Shown here one piece after another: positions 28,663-37,203 of a stretch of DNA of 46,255 nt (its first letter is position 1; the number at the start of each line of letters is the position of its first letter). The notes below the pieces were generated by a model. The model ran no database searches. It saw nothing but the letters and a program-made list of their open reading frames with translations, and had not been told where the DNA came from. The DNA lies in the IMG/VR virus record IMGVR_UViG_3300050821_008802, positions 1 through 46,255 of that record, one strand, 5' to 3'. This DNA is from a virus. The position numbers and the translations under genes are program-made.

Positions 28663-29898
28663 ATGAGCACAGCCGCCGTCACCACGGAAGCCGCAGTTCC
28701 CGCTGCAGCCGCAGCCGTTGAAACCGTCGAGACTCCTGAAATCAGCGTGCAGGAGCGACTGAATCATGCCTCGTCCGCCGAACTCGACAACTGGCGCAAG
28801 ACCGGCGACATCCCGCCGGTAAAAGTGAAGGCCGCCGAGAACGCATCGGGCGAAAAGAAAAACGAACCCTCAAATTCGGCGCGTACCGGAGCCCCCGCCA
28901 CTCCATCGCAAGACAAAGCATCGCAAGAGAAAGACAAAGGGAAAGGCAAATCGGCTGAACCCGGAGCCTCGCCCGCTCCCGCTGCAGACGCCGCGGCCGC
29001 GCAGCCCGCAAATCAACCACAGAGACGAAAAAAATCCGACGAGCGCTTCGAGAAGCTGCTCGACGCATGGGAAAAAGATCGTCAGGAACTCGCGCGACTG
29101 CGCAGTCAACCCTCGGGAAACAATGCCGACAAGCAGAATTCGCAACCTGCAGCCGAGGACAAGACTGCCAAGCCCGGCGCATCGACGGCCGCCGCTCCCG
29201 CCAAGCCCAAACTGACCGATACCGATCCGAAAACCGGCAAGCAGTTTGCCTCTCTCGACGCATGGATGGAAGCGGTCGATGAGTGGACCGACAAACGCCT
29301 GGAAGCCCGATTAGAGGAGCGGCTCGGCAAGGTGGAACAGGCGCGGACGCAGACCGAAGAGCAGCGCCAGGTCGCAGAAGCCGTGATCACGAAGTCGAAG
29401 CCTGCGATGGAGAAGTACAAGGACTTCATGGAAGTCGCCGCGGATCCGAAGTTGCCCATTCCGGCTGGCTCGCCAGTCGATTTGTTCATCAAGGATTCCG
29501 ACAACCCCGGCGAAGTTCTCTACTATCTCGGAAAGCACCCCGAGATCCTCGCAGAGTTTTACGGCTGCGACTACGATCCTGAAACCAAAACGTGGGACTA
29601 CGGCGATTTTGACCATAAGACGGGCAAATACACCAACCACGTCAATCCCATTCGTCAGGTTCGGCGACTCGAAGCCATCGAACGTGAATTCTCCGCTGCG
29701 CCCGCGCCTAAAAAGACGCCCGCTGCGGAAGCTCGTCCTGTGAACCCTCCACCTCCAAAGCTACCCCCTCCACCTCCGGAACTCGGCGGCCGCGGTGCCG
29801 CGCCGGCGGATGAAGCCGAGGCAGCTTTGGCCAGAGGCGACATGGCCGCATATATGCGGATCGTGAACGCTCGCGAGACCAAGGCAGCACAACGCTGA
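28663..29898 (+). CDS. Scaffolding protein candidate, 411 aa
   Basis: Between portal and coat, as in P22. The sequence is low-complexity, rich in Ala, Pro, Lys and Glu (PGASPAPAADAAAAQPAN), with a long charged helix (about 195-240, EARLEERLGKVEQARTQTEE) and a Pro-rich C-terminal part (PVNPPPPKLPPPPPELGG). This is the typical look of a scaffold that directs procapsid assembly and leaves on maturation. Assignment rests on position and composition, because scaffolds diverge fast. Confidence 0.7.
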   Translation: MSTAAVTTEAAVPAAAAAVETVETPEISVQERLNHASSAELDNWRKTGDIPPVKVKAAENASGEKKNEPSNSARTGAPATPSQDKASQEKDKGKGKSAEPGASPAPAADAAAAQPANQPQRRKKSDERFEKLLDAWEKDRQELARLRSQPSGNNADKQNSQPAAEDKTAKPGASTAAAPAKPKLTDTDPKTGKQFASLDAWMEAVDEWTDKRLEARLEERLGKVEQARTQTEEQRQVAEAVITKSKPAMEKYKDFMEVAADPKLPIPAGSPVDLFIKDSDNPGEVLYYLGKHPEILAEFYGCDYDPETKTWDYGDFDHKTGKYTNHVNPIRQVRRLEAIEREFSAAPAPKKTPAAEARPVNPPPPKLPPPPPELGGRGAAPADEAEAALARGDMAAYMRIVNARETKAAQR

Positions 29899-29921
29899 AG
29901 GCTCGCAAGGACGAATTCTAG

Positions 29922-31166
29922 ATGGCCACAGCAAATACCTTTCAATTCGTTGACTGGGTTGCGGCGGAATCTCTGCGTATGCTGCTCAACCGGCTGGTAT
30001 ACGCCCAGTTCGCATCCCACGAGTACGAAAAAGAATACGAGCGCACCTACGCGGTCGGCGAAACCGTCCGCGTCAAACTGCCGCAGCGCTGGCTGGTAAC
30101 GAACGGCCTGGCGTTCCAACCTCAACCGATCAACCGCATCTACACCACGGTTTCCGTCAACCAGATCTTCGGCATTCACTTCCAGGTGGACAGCTTGGAA
30201 CGCGCGCTGAAGATGGAGCGCGGCCGCGAGTGGTTCAAGAAAGAGTACATCGACAAGCAGATGGCGAAACTGGCGAACGAAATCGATCGCCGGTTCGCGT
30301 TGTTCGCCATGCAGAATACGTCGAACATCGTGGGCCAGTTGGGAGTCGATCCCACCTCGATGACGACTTTCCTGCAGGCGCGGCAACGCTTGATCGAGCA
30401 GGGATGCCCGCAGGATGGCGAATGGGGCATGATCTATCCGCCTTCCGTCGGCACCAGCCTGATTCCCTCGCTCGCCTCATTCTTCAATCCGACCTCTGAA
30501 ATCAGCCGGCAGTACAAACGCGGCTCGATGGGCAAGATGGTCGGCTTCGACTGGTACGAGTCGGTGAACAACTGGCGGCAGACGGCCGGCACGCAAGCCG
30601 GAACCAACACCGTCGCAGGCGCGAATCAGCAGGGCTCGCAACTGACGATCAACGCCACCGCCGGCGACACCTACGCTCAGGGCGATATTTTCGAAATCGC
30701 CAATGTCAATGCCGTGAACCCCGAGAACCTGGCTGTGATCTCGACAGCGCAGGGTAAGGAGTTCGTGGTCACGCAGGCTATCACCTGCGTGGGCGGCGGA
30801 GCCGATGTGTTGAACATCTCTCCCGCCATCTTCGGCCCGGGCAGCCAGTACCAGAACGTGGATTCGCTTCCGGCGAATGCCGCGGCGCTGACTTCCTATC
30901 CGGGAACGGTTTCGCCCAATGGCAAATCTTCGGCGCAGGGCCTCGCCCTCACCAAAGATGCGTATGCCATGGTTGGAGTCGAACTCGACATTCCGAAGGC
31001 CTGCGAATGGTCCGGCCGCGCCACCGATCCCGAGACCGGGATCTCCGTCGCGCTGCTTGATATGTTCGATCCGATCGAGCGCAAGCGGGTCTGCCGTGCT
31101 GATGTCCTCCTGGGCTTCGGTGCGCTGTATCCGGACAACTGCGCCGTCCGTATTGCCTGCAGCTAA
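29922..31166 (+). CDS. Major capsid protein, P22-coat type, 414 aa
   Basis: Follows the scaffold. Starts MATANTFQFVDWVAAESLRM, and has the coat-type pieces RVKLPQRWLVTNGLAFQPQP, YIDKQMAKLANEIDRRFALF, SNIVGQLGVDPTSMTTFLQA and SMGKMVGFDWYESVN. The pattern and length match the P22 gene 5 coat family (HK97-type fold with an inserted I-domain). It forms the icosahedral shell. TCTAG lies before the ATG; the ribosome binding site is weak (AAGGACG). Confidence 0.9.
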   Translation: MATANTFQFVDWVAAESLRMLLNRLVYAQFASHEYEKEYERTYAVGETVRVKLPQRWLVTNGLAFQPQPINRIYTTVSVNQIFGIHFQVDSLERALKMERGREWFKKEYIDKQMAKLANEIDRRFALFAMQNTSNIVGQLGVDPTSMTTFLQARQRLIEQGCPQDGEWGMIYPPSVGTSLIPSLASFFNPTSEISRQYKRGSMGKMVGFDWYESVNNWRQTAGTQAGTNTVAGANQQGSQLTINATAGDTYAQGDIFEIANVNAVNPENLAVISTAQGKEFVVTQAITCVGGGADVLNISPAIFGPGSQYQNVDSLPANAAALTSYPGTVSPNGKSSAQGLALTKDAYAMVGVELDIPKACEWSGRATDPETGISVALLDMFDPIERKRVCRADVLLGFGALYPDNCAVRIACS

Positions 31167-31233
31167 AGAGGAGAATTCCCGACTTCAACGGCAACTGGGA
31201 GCATTCAGCGGTCCATTGAAAGGGAGACAACCC

Positions 31234-32130
31234 ATGAAAACACTCAAAAGCATTTTCGCAGTTTCGGTCCTTGTCGCTCTCCTGGCAGTTTCGGGCGTTG
31301 CCCAACAGCAGGGCGCACAATCACAAACCACGACAACCTTGTCTTCCGCCATTCCCACCGTAAATGGGGGCGCCGCGACGACTCAGGGTGTCTGCCTGGC
31401 TTCGATTGCCAACGTCTATGCGACGGTCGAAGTCCAGACAACCCTCTGGGTGGATACGGAAGCAATGGATGTCGTGACCAACTCCATCCCGCCGTCAGGA
31501 ACCTGCATTCTGGTTACTCGCGGCACGCATGGAACCAAAGCCGAAGGCCACGCTTCCGGCAGAACCGTCTATGTCGGACGCCCCAACTTGTTTCAGGGCT
31601 ATGACGTGGCCGGAACCTGCTGGTCGAACGCTGCCGGCACCGCGACCCTTCCGGCGATTCTTCCGTGGATCAACTTAACGGACGGATTCCGGTTCGATTG
31701 CAAAGCCGATGGCAATTGGTTCCACTCGGGAACCGGTTCCGCCTGGAGCGCCGCGACCACTGTACCGGCCGGTTTCTGTACCGGCACGGCGGGATCGGCG
31801 CAAACCGAATATCTGAACGGAGCAGCCTGCTCAGGCGCAACTACGGCCACGTTCAGCTATACGGTCGCAACCGACGGCGAGTTGGCAAATCTTCACGTCA
31901 ATTCGAGCGCCGCGGTTGTCGGCGGTACGGGAAAGGACGTGCTCACCGTTTATAAAAACGGCGCAGCCACTTCCATTACCTGCACCATCGCAGCCTCCGG
32001 TACGAGTTGCGCCGACACGGCGGACGGAGTCGCCACTAAAGTGGGCGATTACATCCAGTTCCAATTTGTCTCAGCAACCTCCGACACGGCGGCAAATATT
32101 TCCGCCTCACTCGGACTGTTCAGTAACTAA
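31234..32130 (+). CDS. Exported beta-rich protein next to the coat gene, 298 aa
   Basis: Position suggests a capsid decoration protein, yet it starts with a Sec signal peptide (MKTLKSIFAVSVLVALLAVS, cleavage near GVAQ-QQ). The mature part is beta-rich with Thr/Ala/Gly repeats (TTTTLSSAIPTVNGGAATTQ) and scattered Cys (CLASI, CILVT, CWSN, CKAD, CTGT, CSGA, CTIA, CADT). The strands near the C-terminus (FSYTVATDGELANLHVNSSA) resemble phage beta-sandwich decoration or fibre domains. GGGAGAC lies just before ATG 31234. A strong terminator follows. See the finding on signal peptides. Confidence 0.65.
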   Translation: MKTLKSIFAVSVLVALLAVSGVAQQQGAQSQTTTTLSSAIPTVNGGAATTQGVCLASIANVYATVEVQTTLWVDTEAMDVVTNSIPPSGTCILVTRGTHGTKAEGHASGRTVYVGRPNLFQGYDVAGTCWSNAAGTATLPAILPWINLTDGFRFDCKADGNWFHSGTGSAWSAATTVPAGFCTGTAGSAQTEYLNGAACSGATTATFSYTVATDGELANLHVNSSAAVVGGTGKDVLTVYKNGAATSITCTIAASGTSCADTADGVATKVGDYIQFQFVSATSDTAANISASLGLFSN

Positions 32131-32137
32131 AAGAGAG

Positions 32138-32177
32138 GGCGGGCCCGGGCTTTCGGAGCCCGGCCCGCCATTTTTTT
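32138..32177 (+). terminator. Intrinsic terminator
   Basis: GGCGGGCCCGGGCT (32138-32151) pairs with AGCCCGGCCCGCC (32157-32169) around a UUCGG-type loop, with one bulged C, and is followed by ATTTTTTTA. It ends the coat/decoration transcript, so the tail genes may depend on readthrough, antitermination or another promoter. Confidence 0.93.
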
Positions 32178-32223
32178 ACAGGTTCTGTTCTCACGATTTG
32201 CATTCGCTGTTCGAGGAGACACT

Positions 32224-32892
32224 ATGGCATCGCAAGGCATGAACTATCAGGAACTGGAAGTCCGCAAGAAGCTGCTGCTCGAGGAACTGGCCAACACGCA
32301 AAACCAGATCGTCGAAAACCACGCTTCGGCGGAGGCCATCGACATCCATCACCCGGAACGCAGTACGGGATGGAAGAAGGTTCCGTATCTCGAGTACCCG
32401 AAAGTCATGTATCACCCGGCAAAACTGGACCCGGTGCGCGAAGACCTGCGCCTCGGAACGCGCCGCCGCAATGATGCGAATCCGACGCTGGCGCCGCTCG
32501 ATGTTCCGCATCCGCGGCCGTTGACCAAAACCGTTCACAACAAAGAACAGGAGCGGCAAGCGAAGGCCGAAGGCTTCCTCGAAACGCCTCCGCAGATTGA
32601 GTTGGCGGATTCCGCCCAGGCGAATGCTGGCGTCGATCCGGCCATCCTGAGCGTAAACGTCGCGCCCTCGCAGAGCCGAACTTCTTCCCGAAGCTCGCAG
32701 GCCTCCGCCGACGCGCAGGCCTCGCAGTCTCCGGCGCCGGCGCCCGATGTGGCGAGGATCCTCGAATTGAACTCGATGAATCGGGATGCGCTGGTTGCCC
32801 ACGCCGCAGAACTGGGAGTCGTGCTCGATCCGGACATGTCCAAGGCGGACATGATCTCGGCGATCGCCTACGCGCCCGTCGTCGCAGGCTGA
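32224..32892 (+). CDS. Head-region protein with SAP/HeH-like C-terminal motif, 222 aa
   Basis: Starts MASQGMNYQELEVRKKLLLE with a GAGGA upstream. N-terminal coil, a central conserved-looking segment (GWKKVPYLEYPKVMYHPAKL), a Pro/Ser/Gln-rich linker, then a short helix-loop-helix (LNSMNRDALVAHAAELGVVL, then MSKADMISAI). The last part resembles HeH/SAP-like mini-domains attached to phage head proteins, which can bind DNA. Likely a head or connector protein; not identified further. Confidence 0.6.
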   Translation: MASQGMNYQELEVRKKLLLEELANTQNQIVENHASAEAIDIHHPERSTGWKKVPYLEYPKVMYHPAKLDPVREDLRLGTRRRNDANPTLAPLDVPHPRPLTKTVHNKEQERQAKAEGFLETPPQIELADSAQANAGVDPAILSVNVAPSQSRTSSRSSQASADAQASQSPAPAPDVARILELNSMNRDALVAHAAELGVVLDPDMSKADMISAIAYAPVVAG

Positions 32893-33101
32893 ACCGTTAG
32901 TCGGCGCGTTTCGCCGCACTCAGGGCATTGCGGTTTTTTCTGCCGAGCCCTGAATACCACGAGGATTCGGCGGCGCCAGCGTTCCAGTCCTTGCGCGTCT
33001 CGCGGGTTTTGAAACGAGTGCCCGCAACGCCGGCAAGTGATGACCGCAGATGGCGCGACGGCCACAAAGCCGAACAAACCGTAAAGCGGCTCAATTTTCA
33101 T
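32868..33101 (-). CDS. Antisense zinc-ribbon protein, 77 aa
   Basis: On the minus strand, ATG 33101 with GAGG upstream. The product starts MKIEPLYGLFGFVAVAPSAV and has two CxxC pairs, CRRCGHSFQNPR and CPECGETR, flanking a basic helix, a typical zinc ribbon. The end overlaps the 3' end of the previous + gene by 25 bases, and the + gene at 33145 starts 44 bases beyond. It is an antisense island in the late operon. Function unknown; a DNA/RNA-binding regulator is possible. Confidence 0.65.
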   Translation of the reverse strand: MKIEPLYGLFGFVAVAPSAVITCRRCGHSFQNPRDAQGLERWRRRILVVFRARQKKPQCPECGETRRLTVQPATTGA

Positions 33102-33144
33102 CGCATCCTCAGTTTATCTCAACCGATTACCAGAGGAGATTTTT

Positions 33145-33540
33145 ATGGCACTGCAAACCCTACCTGAAGGCGTATCCATCCTGCCCGCCGAACTTAATCG
33201 TATCGCGGCCGCGATGGACGCGCTCGACAAAGACAACCATGCGCCACGCCAGTTGAGCGTGAGCGTCAGCCTCCACATTCACCAGGAGTATCCCAAACAC
33301 CTGCAATTCGGGAAAGAGAGCCGAGTGGTGAATAACCGCGCCGAAGAACTGGCCGCGATCGAAGAGCAACTCGCGCTCGCGCAAGACGCGGCCAAGGAAG
33401 AGATTGAGGCGGCGTCGCAGCCGGCGCCGAATTCCACTCCAACCGGACCGCAACCTGTCCCACCGTTGCAGCCGAGTCCCGCAACTCCGACCCCCGCCTC
33501 AATCGGCGACCAGCCCGCTTCCTCCGAACCGAAGAGCTAA
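33145..33540 (+). CDS. Head/connector-region protein, 131 aa
   Basis: ATG 33145 follows AGAGGAGAT. The N-terminal half is ordered (LPEGVSILPAELNRIAAAMD), the middle a coiled coil (NRAEELAAIEEQLALAQDAA), the end Pro-rich (TGPQPVPPLQPSPATPTPAS). No family recognised. Its location between coat and gp4-like genes fits a head-completion role. Confidence 0.55.
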   Translation: MALQTLPEGVSILPAELNRIAAAMDALDKDNHAPRQLSVSVSLHIHQEYPKHLQFGKESRVVNNRAEELAAIEEQLALAQDAAKEEIEAASQPAPNSTPTGPQPVPPLQPSPATPTPASIGDQPASSEPKS

Positions 33541-33543
33541 CTC

Positions 33544-34329
33544 ATGCCCATCGGTCCGCCAGCCGGGGAAGCCCCGCTCGTTTACTCAGCGCTCGACATT
33601 ATCACCGACGCGCTGATCGAAGTGGGCATTTCTGCGCCCGGTGAAAAACTCGATCCGGACACGGCGCAGTGGGCCTTCCGGAAATTCAACTACCTCACCG
33701 ATACATGGGCGGCGCGCAAGGTCTTTTCCTATGCGTCGACGTTCAATATTTACAACTTGGTGCCGAATCTGGCACCGCACACGATCGGGCCGGGGGTTGG
33801 AGCCACGTTCTACGCGCCGCAGCGCCCGGTGAAGATCACGCAGGCGACGATCATCCTTAACAATGTCTCCCCGGTCGTCTCAATTCCACTGAATATCCGG
33901 GATGAACAGTGGTGGATGGATCAGACGATCCAGAATCTCACCAGCCAGCAGCCAACCGATCTCTTTTACAATCCGGCATTCCCAAATGGCCAACTCTTCT
34001 TCTGGCCGATTCCAACCATCGCGTACCAGACGCAGTTGAAATGCTGGGCGCTGATTTCTCAGTTCTCGTCTATCGCCGATCCGCTGGGCGGACCTGGCGG
34101 ACCGGGAACGTTGCCACCGGGGTATCGCAGTGCGGCGATGCTGAGTCTGGCGGAAATGTTGGGCGGGCAACCCCCGGCGACGTTGGCGCGGGATGCAGCT
34201 CTGGCGCGTTCGGCAATCTTTGGAAACAACAACAAGGTTCCACGAATGCAGACGAGGGACTCCGGAATTCCCGGAGCCGAAGAGGATCAGCGCAGCACAA
34301 CGTTCAACTATCTGAACCGGAGCTTCTGA
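33544..34329 (+). CDS. Head-to-tail adaptor, P22 gp4-like, 261 aa
   Basis: The N-terminus ALDIITDALIEVGISAPGEK with PDTAQWAFRKFNYLTDTWAA is the conserved start of P22 gp4-type adaptors. NIRDEQWWMDQTIQNLTSQ and DLFYNPAFPNGQLFFWPIPT (a hydrophobic FYNP-x-FPNG-x-l-x-xWP motif) are also typical of that family. In P22, gp4 binds under the portal and provides the site for the tail hub gp10 and needle. The usual murein hydrolase domain is not evident here. It follows the preceding stop by 3 bases. Confidence 0.85.
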   Translation: MPIGPPAGEAPLVYSALDIITDALIEVGISAPGEKLDPDTAQWAFRKFNYLTDTWAARKVFSYASTFNIYNLVPNLAPHTIGPGVGATFYAPQRPVKITQATIILNNVSPVVSIPLNIRDEQWWMDQTIQNLTSQQPTDLFYNPAFPNGQLFFWPIPTIAYQTQLKCWALISQFSSIADPLGGPGGPGTLPPGYRSAAMLSLAEMLGGQPPATLARDAALARSAIFGNNNKVPRMQTRDSGIPGAEEDQRSTTFNYLNRSF

Positions 34330-34330
34330 G

Positions 34331-34549
34331 ATGGCCGACGAACTCACGCTAACGATCCGGGTTCACGACCCGAAAGAAAAACGCGACGCCTCTATGTCCG
34401 CGTGCTGGGCGACGGTGCGAATCCCGCGAGTCGATTTGCAAGGAGCGGCGGCGCTCTCGGTAGCAGACTTTACGGCGAAGTACGTGGTTCCGGCGCTCGA
34501 AGGGATTAAGAATCTGCAGTTGGCGGCCGTCACATCCCCGCAATCCTGA
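34331..34549 (+). CDS. Small tail-region protein, 72 aa
   Basis: ATG one base after the previous stop. Beta/alpha content (LTLTIRVHDPKEKRDASMSA, then FTAKYVVPALEGIKNLQL). No family recognised. Its 3' end overlaps the antisense gene at 34530. Confidence 0.55.
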   Translation: MADELTLTIRVHDPKEKRDASMSACWATVRIPRVDLQGAAALSVADFTAKYVVPALEGIKNLQLAAVTSPQS

Positions 34550-34859
34550 TTGGCTGCCGCGCATAGTGGCCGACGATCTCTTCAAGGGACGTTTCTTCGA
34601 GGGACTCCATGAAGATCGGGAAGGTTCTCAGTTCGGAAGGAAAGTAAGTGAAGTCCAGCGGATCGCGCGGCGGCATCGCGCGCCAGGCCGCGAAGAACAA
34701 ATCCTGAATTTGCTGCTGCCTTTCATGGTAGTAAACGTTTTCGAGATGGTCAGCAAGCGCACGCGCGTCGTTAACCAAGAAGCGATTTCCCGCTGGGAAC
34801 CGCACAATGCTGCGCGGCTTCGGCCAGCCTTTAACGATGTCCCGCGCTTTCAGCTTCAT
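34530..34859 (-). CDS. Antisense hypothetical protein, 109 aa
   Basis: Minus strand; the ATG (34859) overlaps the stop of the upstream antisense gene (ATGA). The protein starts MKLKARDIVKGWPKPRSIVR and is rich in aromatic and charged residues (HYHER-like helix HLENVYYHERQQQIQDLFFA). No family recognised. Its 3' end overlaps the + gene at 34331 by 20 bases. A competing + strand frame (34566-35051) is rejected because this pair shows coupling and a ribosome binding site. Confidence 0.6.
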   Translation of the reverse strand: MKLKARDIVKGWPKPRSIVRFPAGNRFLVNDARALADHLENVYYHERQQQIQDLFFAAWRAMPPRDPLDFTYFPSELRTFPIFMESLEETSLEEIVGHYARQPIRIAGM

Positions 34860-35044
34860 TGTTTCACAAACCCGGCAAAGGTGGTCTCAGACGCCATGCA
34901 GCGTTTGTATCGAGGGTCGCTCTCACGAATAAACGAGACTGCTTTACTCGGCGGCTTCGAGAAGTCGATGCGGATAGCGATCAACTTTCCAGCGATCGGC
35001 GAAAAGGTTTTGGTCAATTGGATGGAGCGGCTGCCCTGTTTCAT
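34856..35044 (-). CDS. Antisense small hypothetical protein, 62 aa
   Basis: Minus strand; ATG 35044 sits 6 bases after GGAGG. The product is KQGSRSIQLTKTFSPIAGKL, then a Lys/Arg-rich segment ending in KRCMASETTFAGFVKQ. It forms a two-gene antisense unit with 34530-34859. The strong ribosome binding site and ATGA coupling argue for real genes. Function unknown. Confidence 0.6.
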   Translation of the reverse strand: MKQGSRSIQLTKTFSPIAGKLIAIRIDFSKPPSKAVSFIRESDPRYKRCMASETTFAGFVKQ

Positions 35045-35093
35045 GGCATGACCTCCGGTAAAGCGTGGCGTTCAGCGTTGCCCGTCACTCGGC

Positions 35094-35118
35094 GCTCTAT
35101 ATCTGAGCTACGCGCCCC
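35094..35118 (-). other. tRNA 5'-half-like sequence
   Basis: On the minus strand 35118-35094 reads GGGGCGCGTAGCTCAGATAT then AGAGC, matching the acceptor 5' arm, position-8 T and D-arm of a bacterial tRNA. The anticodon and T arms do not follow and no pairing 3' acceptor is present, so it is not a working tRNA. It lies upstream of the antisense pair and before the gp10-like gene. Confidence 0.35.
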
Positions 35119-35137
35119 ACAGAAAAGATTTTAGCCC

Positions 35138-36673
35138 ATGTCCCGCTTCGGTTTCTGCTCCGGCGCTTACCTTCTGCAATCCCCCAACGTGGATGCGGAA
35201 GAGTGTATGAATTTGTACCCGGAAACTCCGGAGACGCCGGGAGCAAAAGCCGCTGTCACGCTGATGCACACGCCGGGAACGCAGATCGCTTATCAGCTGC
35301 CGGAAGCTTCGGTGCCGGGAGAATTTACTGTCAACGGAAGAGGTTTCGCGGCCGCATCGAACTTTTACGAATTGCTGCCCAGTAAGACGCCGAACTTCAC
35401 GCAATGGGGCGAGCTGAACGGCCCACCAACCTCGCCGACGCAGATTTTCTCCTGCCAGACCCACCTGTTGATTCTCTCGAACGGCGATCTCTATATCTTC
35501 GTCTTAACCGCCTTCACCGATTCGAGCAGCGTCTTTCATCCGGCGAACGAATTCTTCGCCGTCAATATGGGGCAGTTCAACGGGCCGGTGCTGCAGATCG
35601 ATTTCTGCGACGGCTATTTCTTCGCGACCATTCAAAACTCCAACACCTTTCAGGTCTCGAACCTCGAAGACGGCACCACCTGGAGCGGCCTATTTATCTC
35701 GACCATCTCCTACTTCCCCGACAATATTGTTTCGATGAAAGTCGATCACCGGGAAGCCTGGTTTTTCTCCGGCAAGAAATCCATCGCCTACTACAACGCC
35801 GGCGCCGGCTACCCGCCATTCATCCCGATTCAAGGCGCATTCCTCGAAGATGGGGCGGCGGCGGCCTTCGGCACAGTGCAGGCGAACGATACCGTGTGCT
35901 GGATTTCGCTGAACGAGCGCGGACAGGGAGTGGCGAAGATGATGGGATCCTACGTGGGAATCCGCATCTCGACACTGGCGGTCGAATTCGCCTGGCAGAG
36001 CTATGCGACCATCTCTGACGCGGTTGCCTACGCCTATCAGGATCAGGGGCATAACTTCTGGGTGATCCGCTTCCCTTCCGCGAACGTAACATGGGTGTAC
36101 GATTTTTCAACGTCGCTCTGGCACAAGCGCGGTTTCTGGCAACTTGCCAATGGAACCTACTCGGCGCACCGGTCGACCTCGCACATGGAGTTTGGCGGGG
36201 TGCACCTGGTTGGAGATTGGGCCTCCGGCAACATTTACCAGATGTCGATCAATCTCTACACCGACTTCGGGAATCCGCTGCGCTGGTACCGGCGCAGTCC
36301 GAATATCTCCGCGGAAAACGAGTGGATTTACTTCGAGGAGATTCAGTTCGACATCCAGAAAGGCCTCGGACCGCAGCCGCCGTTGCTCGATGGAGACGGC
36401 CAGCCGCGCGGCCCGCAAGTGATTCTGGAATGGTTTGACAACGTCACCGTCAAGAGCAACTCGTACTATCTCGACTGCGGGCAGGCGGGCGATGTCAATG
36501 TGCGAATCCGAAAAACGAAGCTCGGGCGATCAAGGAATCGATCCTTTGCCCTGAGTGGCTCCGATCCGATCCCGTGGCGAATCGCCGACGCTTATCTGAA
36601 TGCAACCTGCAACGGTGAAGCGATCTACAAGAAGGGCGAACGGTTGAGCGAGCAGGTAAGGAAGATCACGTGA
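35138..36673 (+). CDS. Tail hub / DNA-stabilisation protein, P22 gp10-like, 511 aa
   Basis: The start SRFGFCSGAYLLQSPNVDAE then CMNLYPETPETPGAK matches the conserved N-terminus of P22 gp10-type proteins, in which the Asn-Leu-Tyr/Phe pattern is typical. Later pieces include DGYFFATIQNSNTFQVSN, HREAWFFSGKKSIAYYNAGA and HNFWVIRFPSANVTWVYDFS, a repeated beta-propeller-like layout. In P22, gp10 hexamers close the portal below gp4 and hold tailspikes. The ribosome binding site is weak, and the upstream 93 bases hold the tRNA-like segment. Confidence 0.85.
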   Translation: MSRFGFCSGAYLLQSPNVDAEECMNLYPETPETPGAKAAVTLMHTPGTQIAYQLPEASVPGEFTVNGRGFAAASNFYELLPSKTPNFTQWGELNGPPTSPTQIFSCQTHLLILSNGDLYIFVLTAFTDSSSVFHPANEFFAVNMGQFNGPVLQIDFCDGYFFATIQNSNTFQVSNLEDGTTWSGLFISTISYFPDNIVSMKVDHREAWFFSGKKSIAYYNAGAGYPPFIPIQGAFLEDGAAAAFGTVQANDTVCWISLNERGQGVAKMMGSYVGIRISTLAVEFAWQSYATISDAVAYAYQDQGHNFWVIRFPSANVTWVYDFSTSLWHKRGFWQLANGTYSAHRSTSHMEFGGVHLVGDWASGNIYQMSINLYTDFGNPLRWYRRSPNISAENEWIYFEEIQFDIQKGLGPQPPLLDGDGQPRGPQVILEWFDNVTVKSNSYYLDCGQAGDVNVRIRKTKLGRSRNRSFALSGSDPIPWRIADAYLNATCNGEAIYKKGERLSEQVRKIT

Positions 36674-36676
36674 ACT

Positions 36677-36856
36677 ATGGGGAAACTGTTCGATCACGGA
36701 GACATTGTTGTTCTCAAGAGCGGTGGCCCGTTGATGGCAGTTTTAGGGTTTGCCGATGAGGGCATTGAGGCCGTGGAATGCGAATGGCTGGCCGAGGATG
36801 GATCGGCGTGCCGCGCAGTATTTCCGATCGCCACACTCGAACCTCTAAGTGCCTGA
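36677..36856 (+). CDS. DUF2158-like small protein, 59 aa
   Basis: ATG 36677. The sequence reads FDHGDIVVLKSGGPLMAVLG, then VECEWLAEDGSACRAVFPIA, which fits the DUF2158 (YodC-like) pattern GDVV-x-LKSGGP-x-MTV ... C-x-WF. Members are common small bacterial and phage proteins of unknown function. The stop overlaps the next ATG (TGATG). Confidence 0.75.
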   Translation: MGKLFDHGDIVVLKSGGPLMAVLGFADEGIEAVECEWLAEDGSACRAVFPIATLEPLSA

Positions 36857-37203
36857 TGCCGACAACCCAGACCATCCGCCGCCTTCCGCCGACCAAGCAC
36901 GCGGACCTTCGCCCGGAGATGCAGTTCTGGGAACTGGAGACACAGCAAGTTGCTCCTTTGCGACTCGTCGACACCTCGGCAGGCAGCTACGAAGAGAATC
37001 CCCCGGAAGCCGGATTGAACACGTCGACCGGGCAGACGAACCAGAATCAGGAAATCACGTACAAGAAAATCTCGGCGGACGGGAATACCTTTACCCTAGC
37101 CGGAGTCGGCGGAAACCTACCGGAAGGCCCGCTAACGCTGACGGCGCAGTGGCAGTCTTTTAAGATCAAATCCAACGGAACGGACTGGTATAAGGTCGGA
37201 TGA
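36856..37203 (+). CDS. Tail-region hypothetical protein, 115 aa
   Basis: ATG 36856 overlaps the previous stop. Mostly beta: LVDTSAGSYEENPPEAGLNT, then NTFTLAGVGGNLPEGPLTLT and SFKIKSNGTDWYKVG, similar in style to small tail proteins with a short beta domain. The stop overlaps the ACP start (ATGA). Confidence 0.6.
   Translation: MPTTQTIRRLPPTKHADLRPEMQFWELETQQVAPLRLVDTSAGSYEENPPEAGLNTSTGQTNQNQEITYKKISADGNTFTLAGVGGNLPEGPLTLTAQWQSFKIKSNGTDWYKVG

Noticed and set aside
34566-35051. 161-codon + frame across the antisense pair
   Set aside because: The two minus genes have GGAGG, ATGA coupling and better protein character; the + frame has no ribosome binding site and overlaps both.
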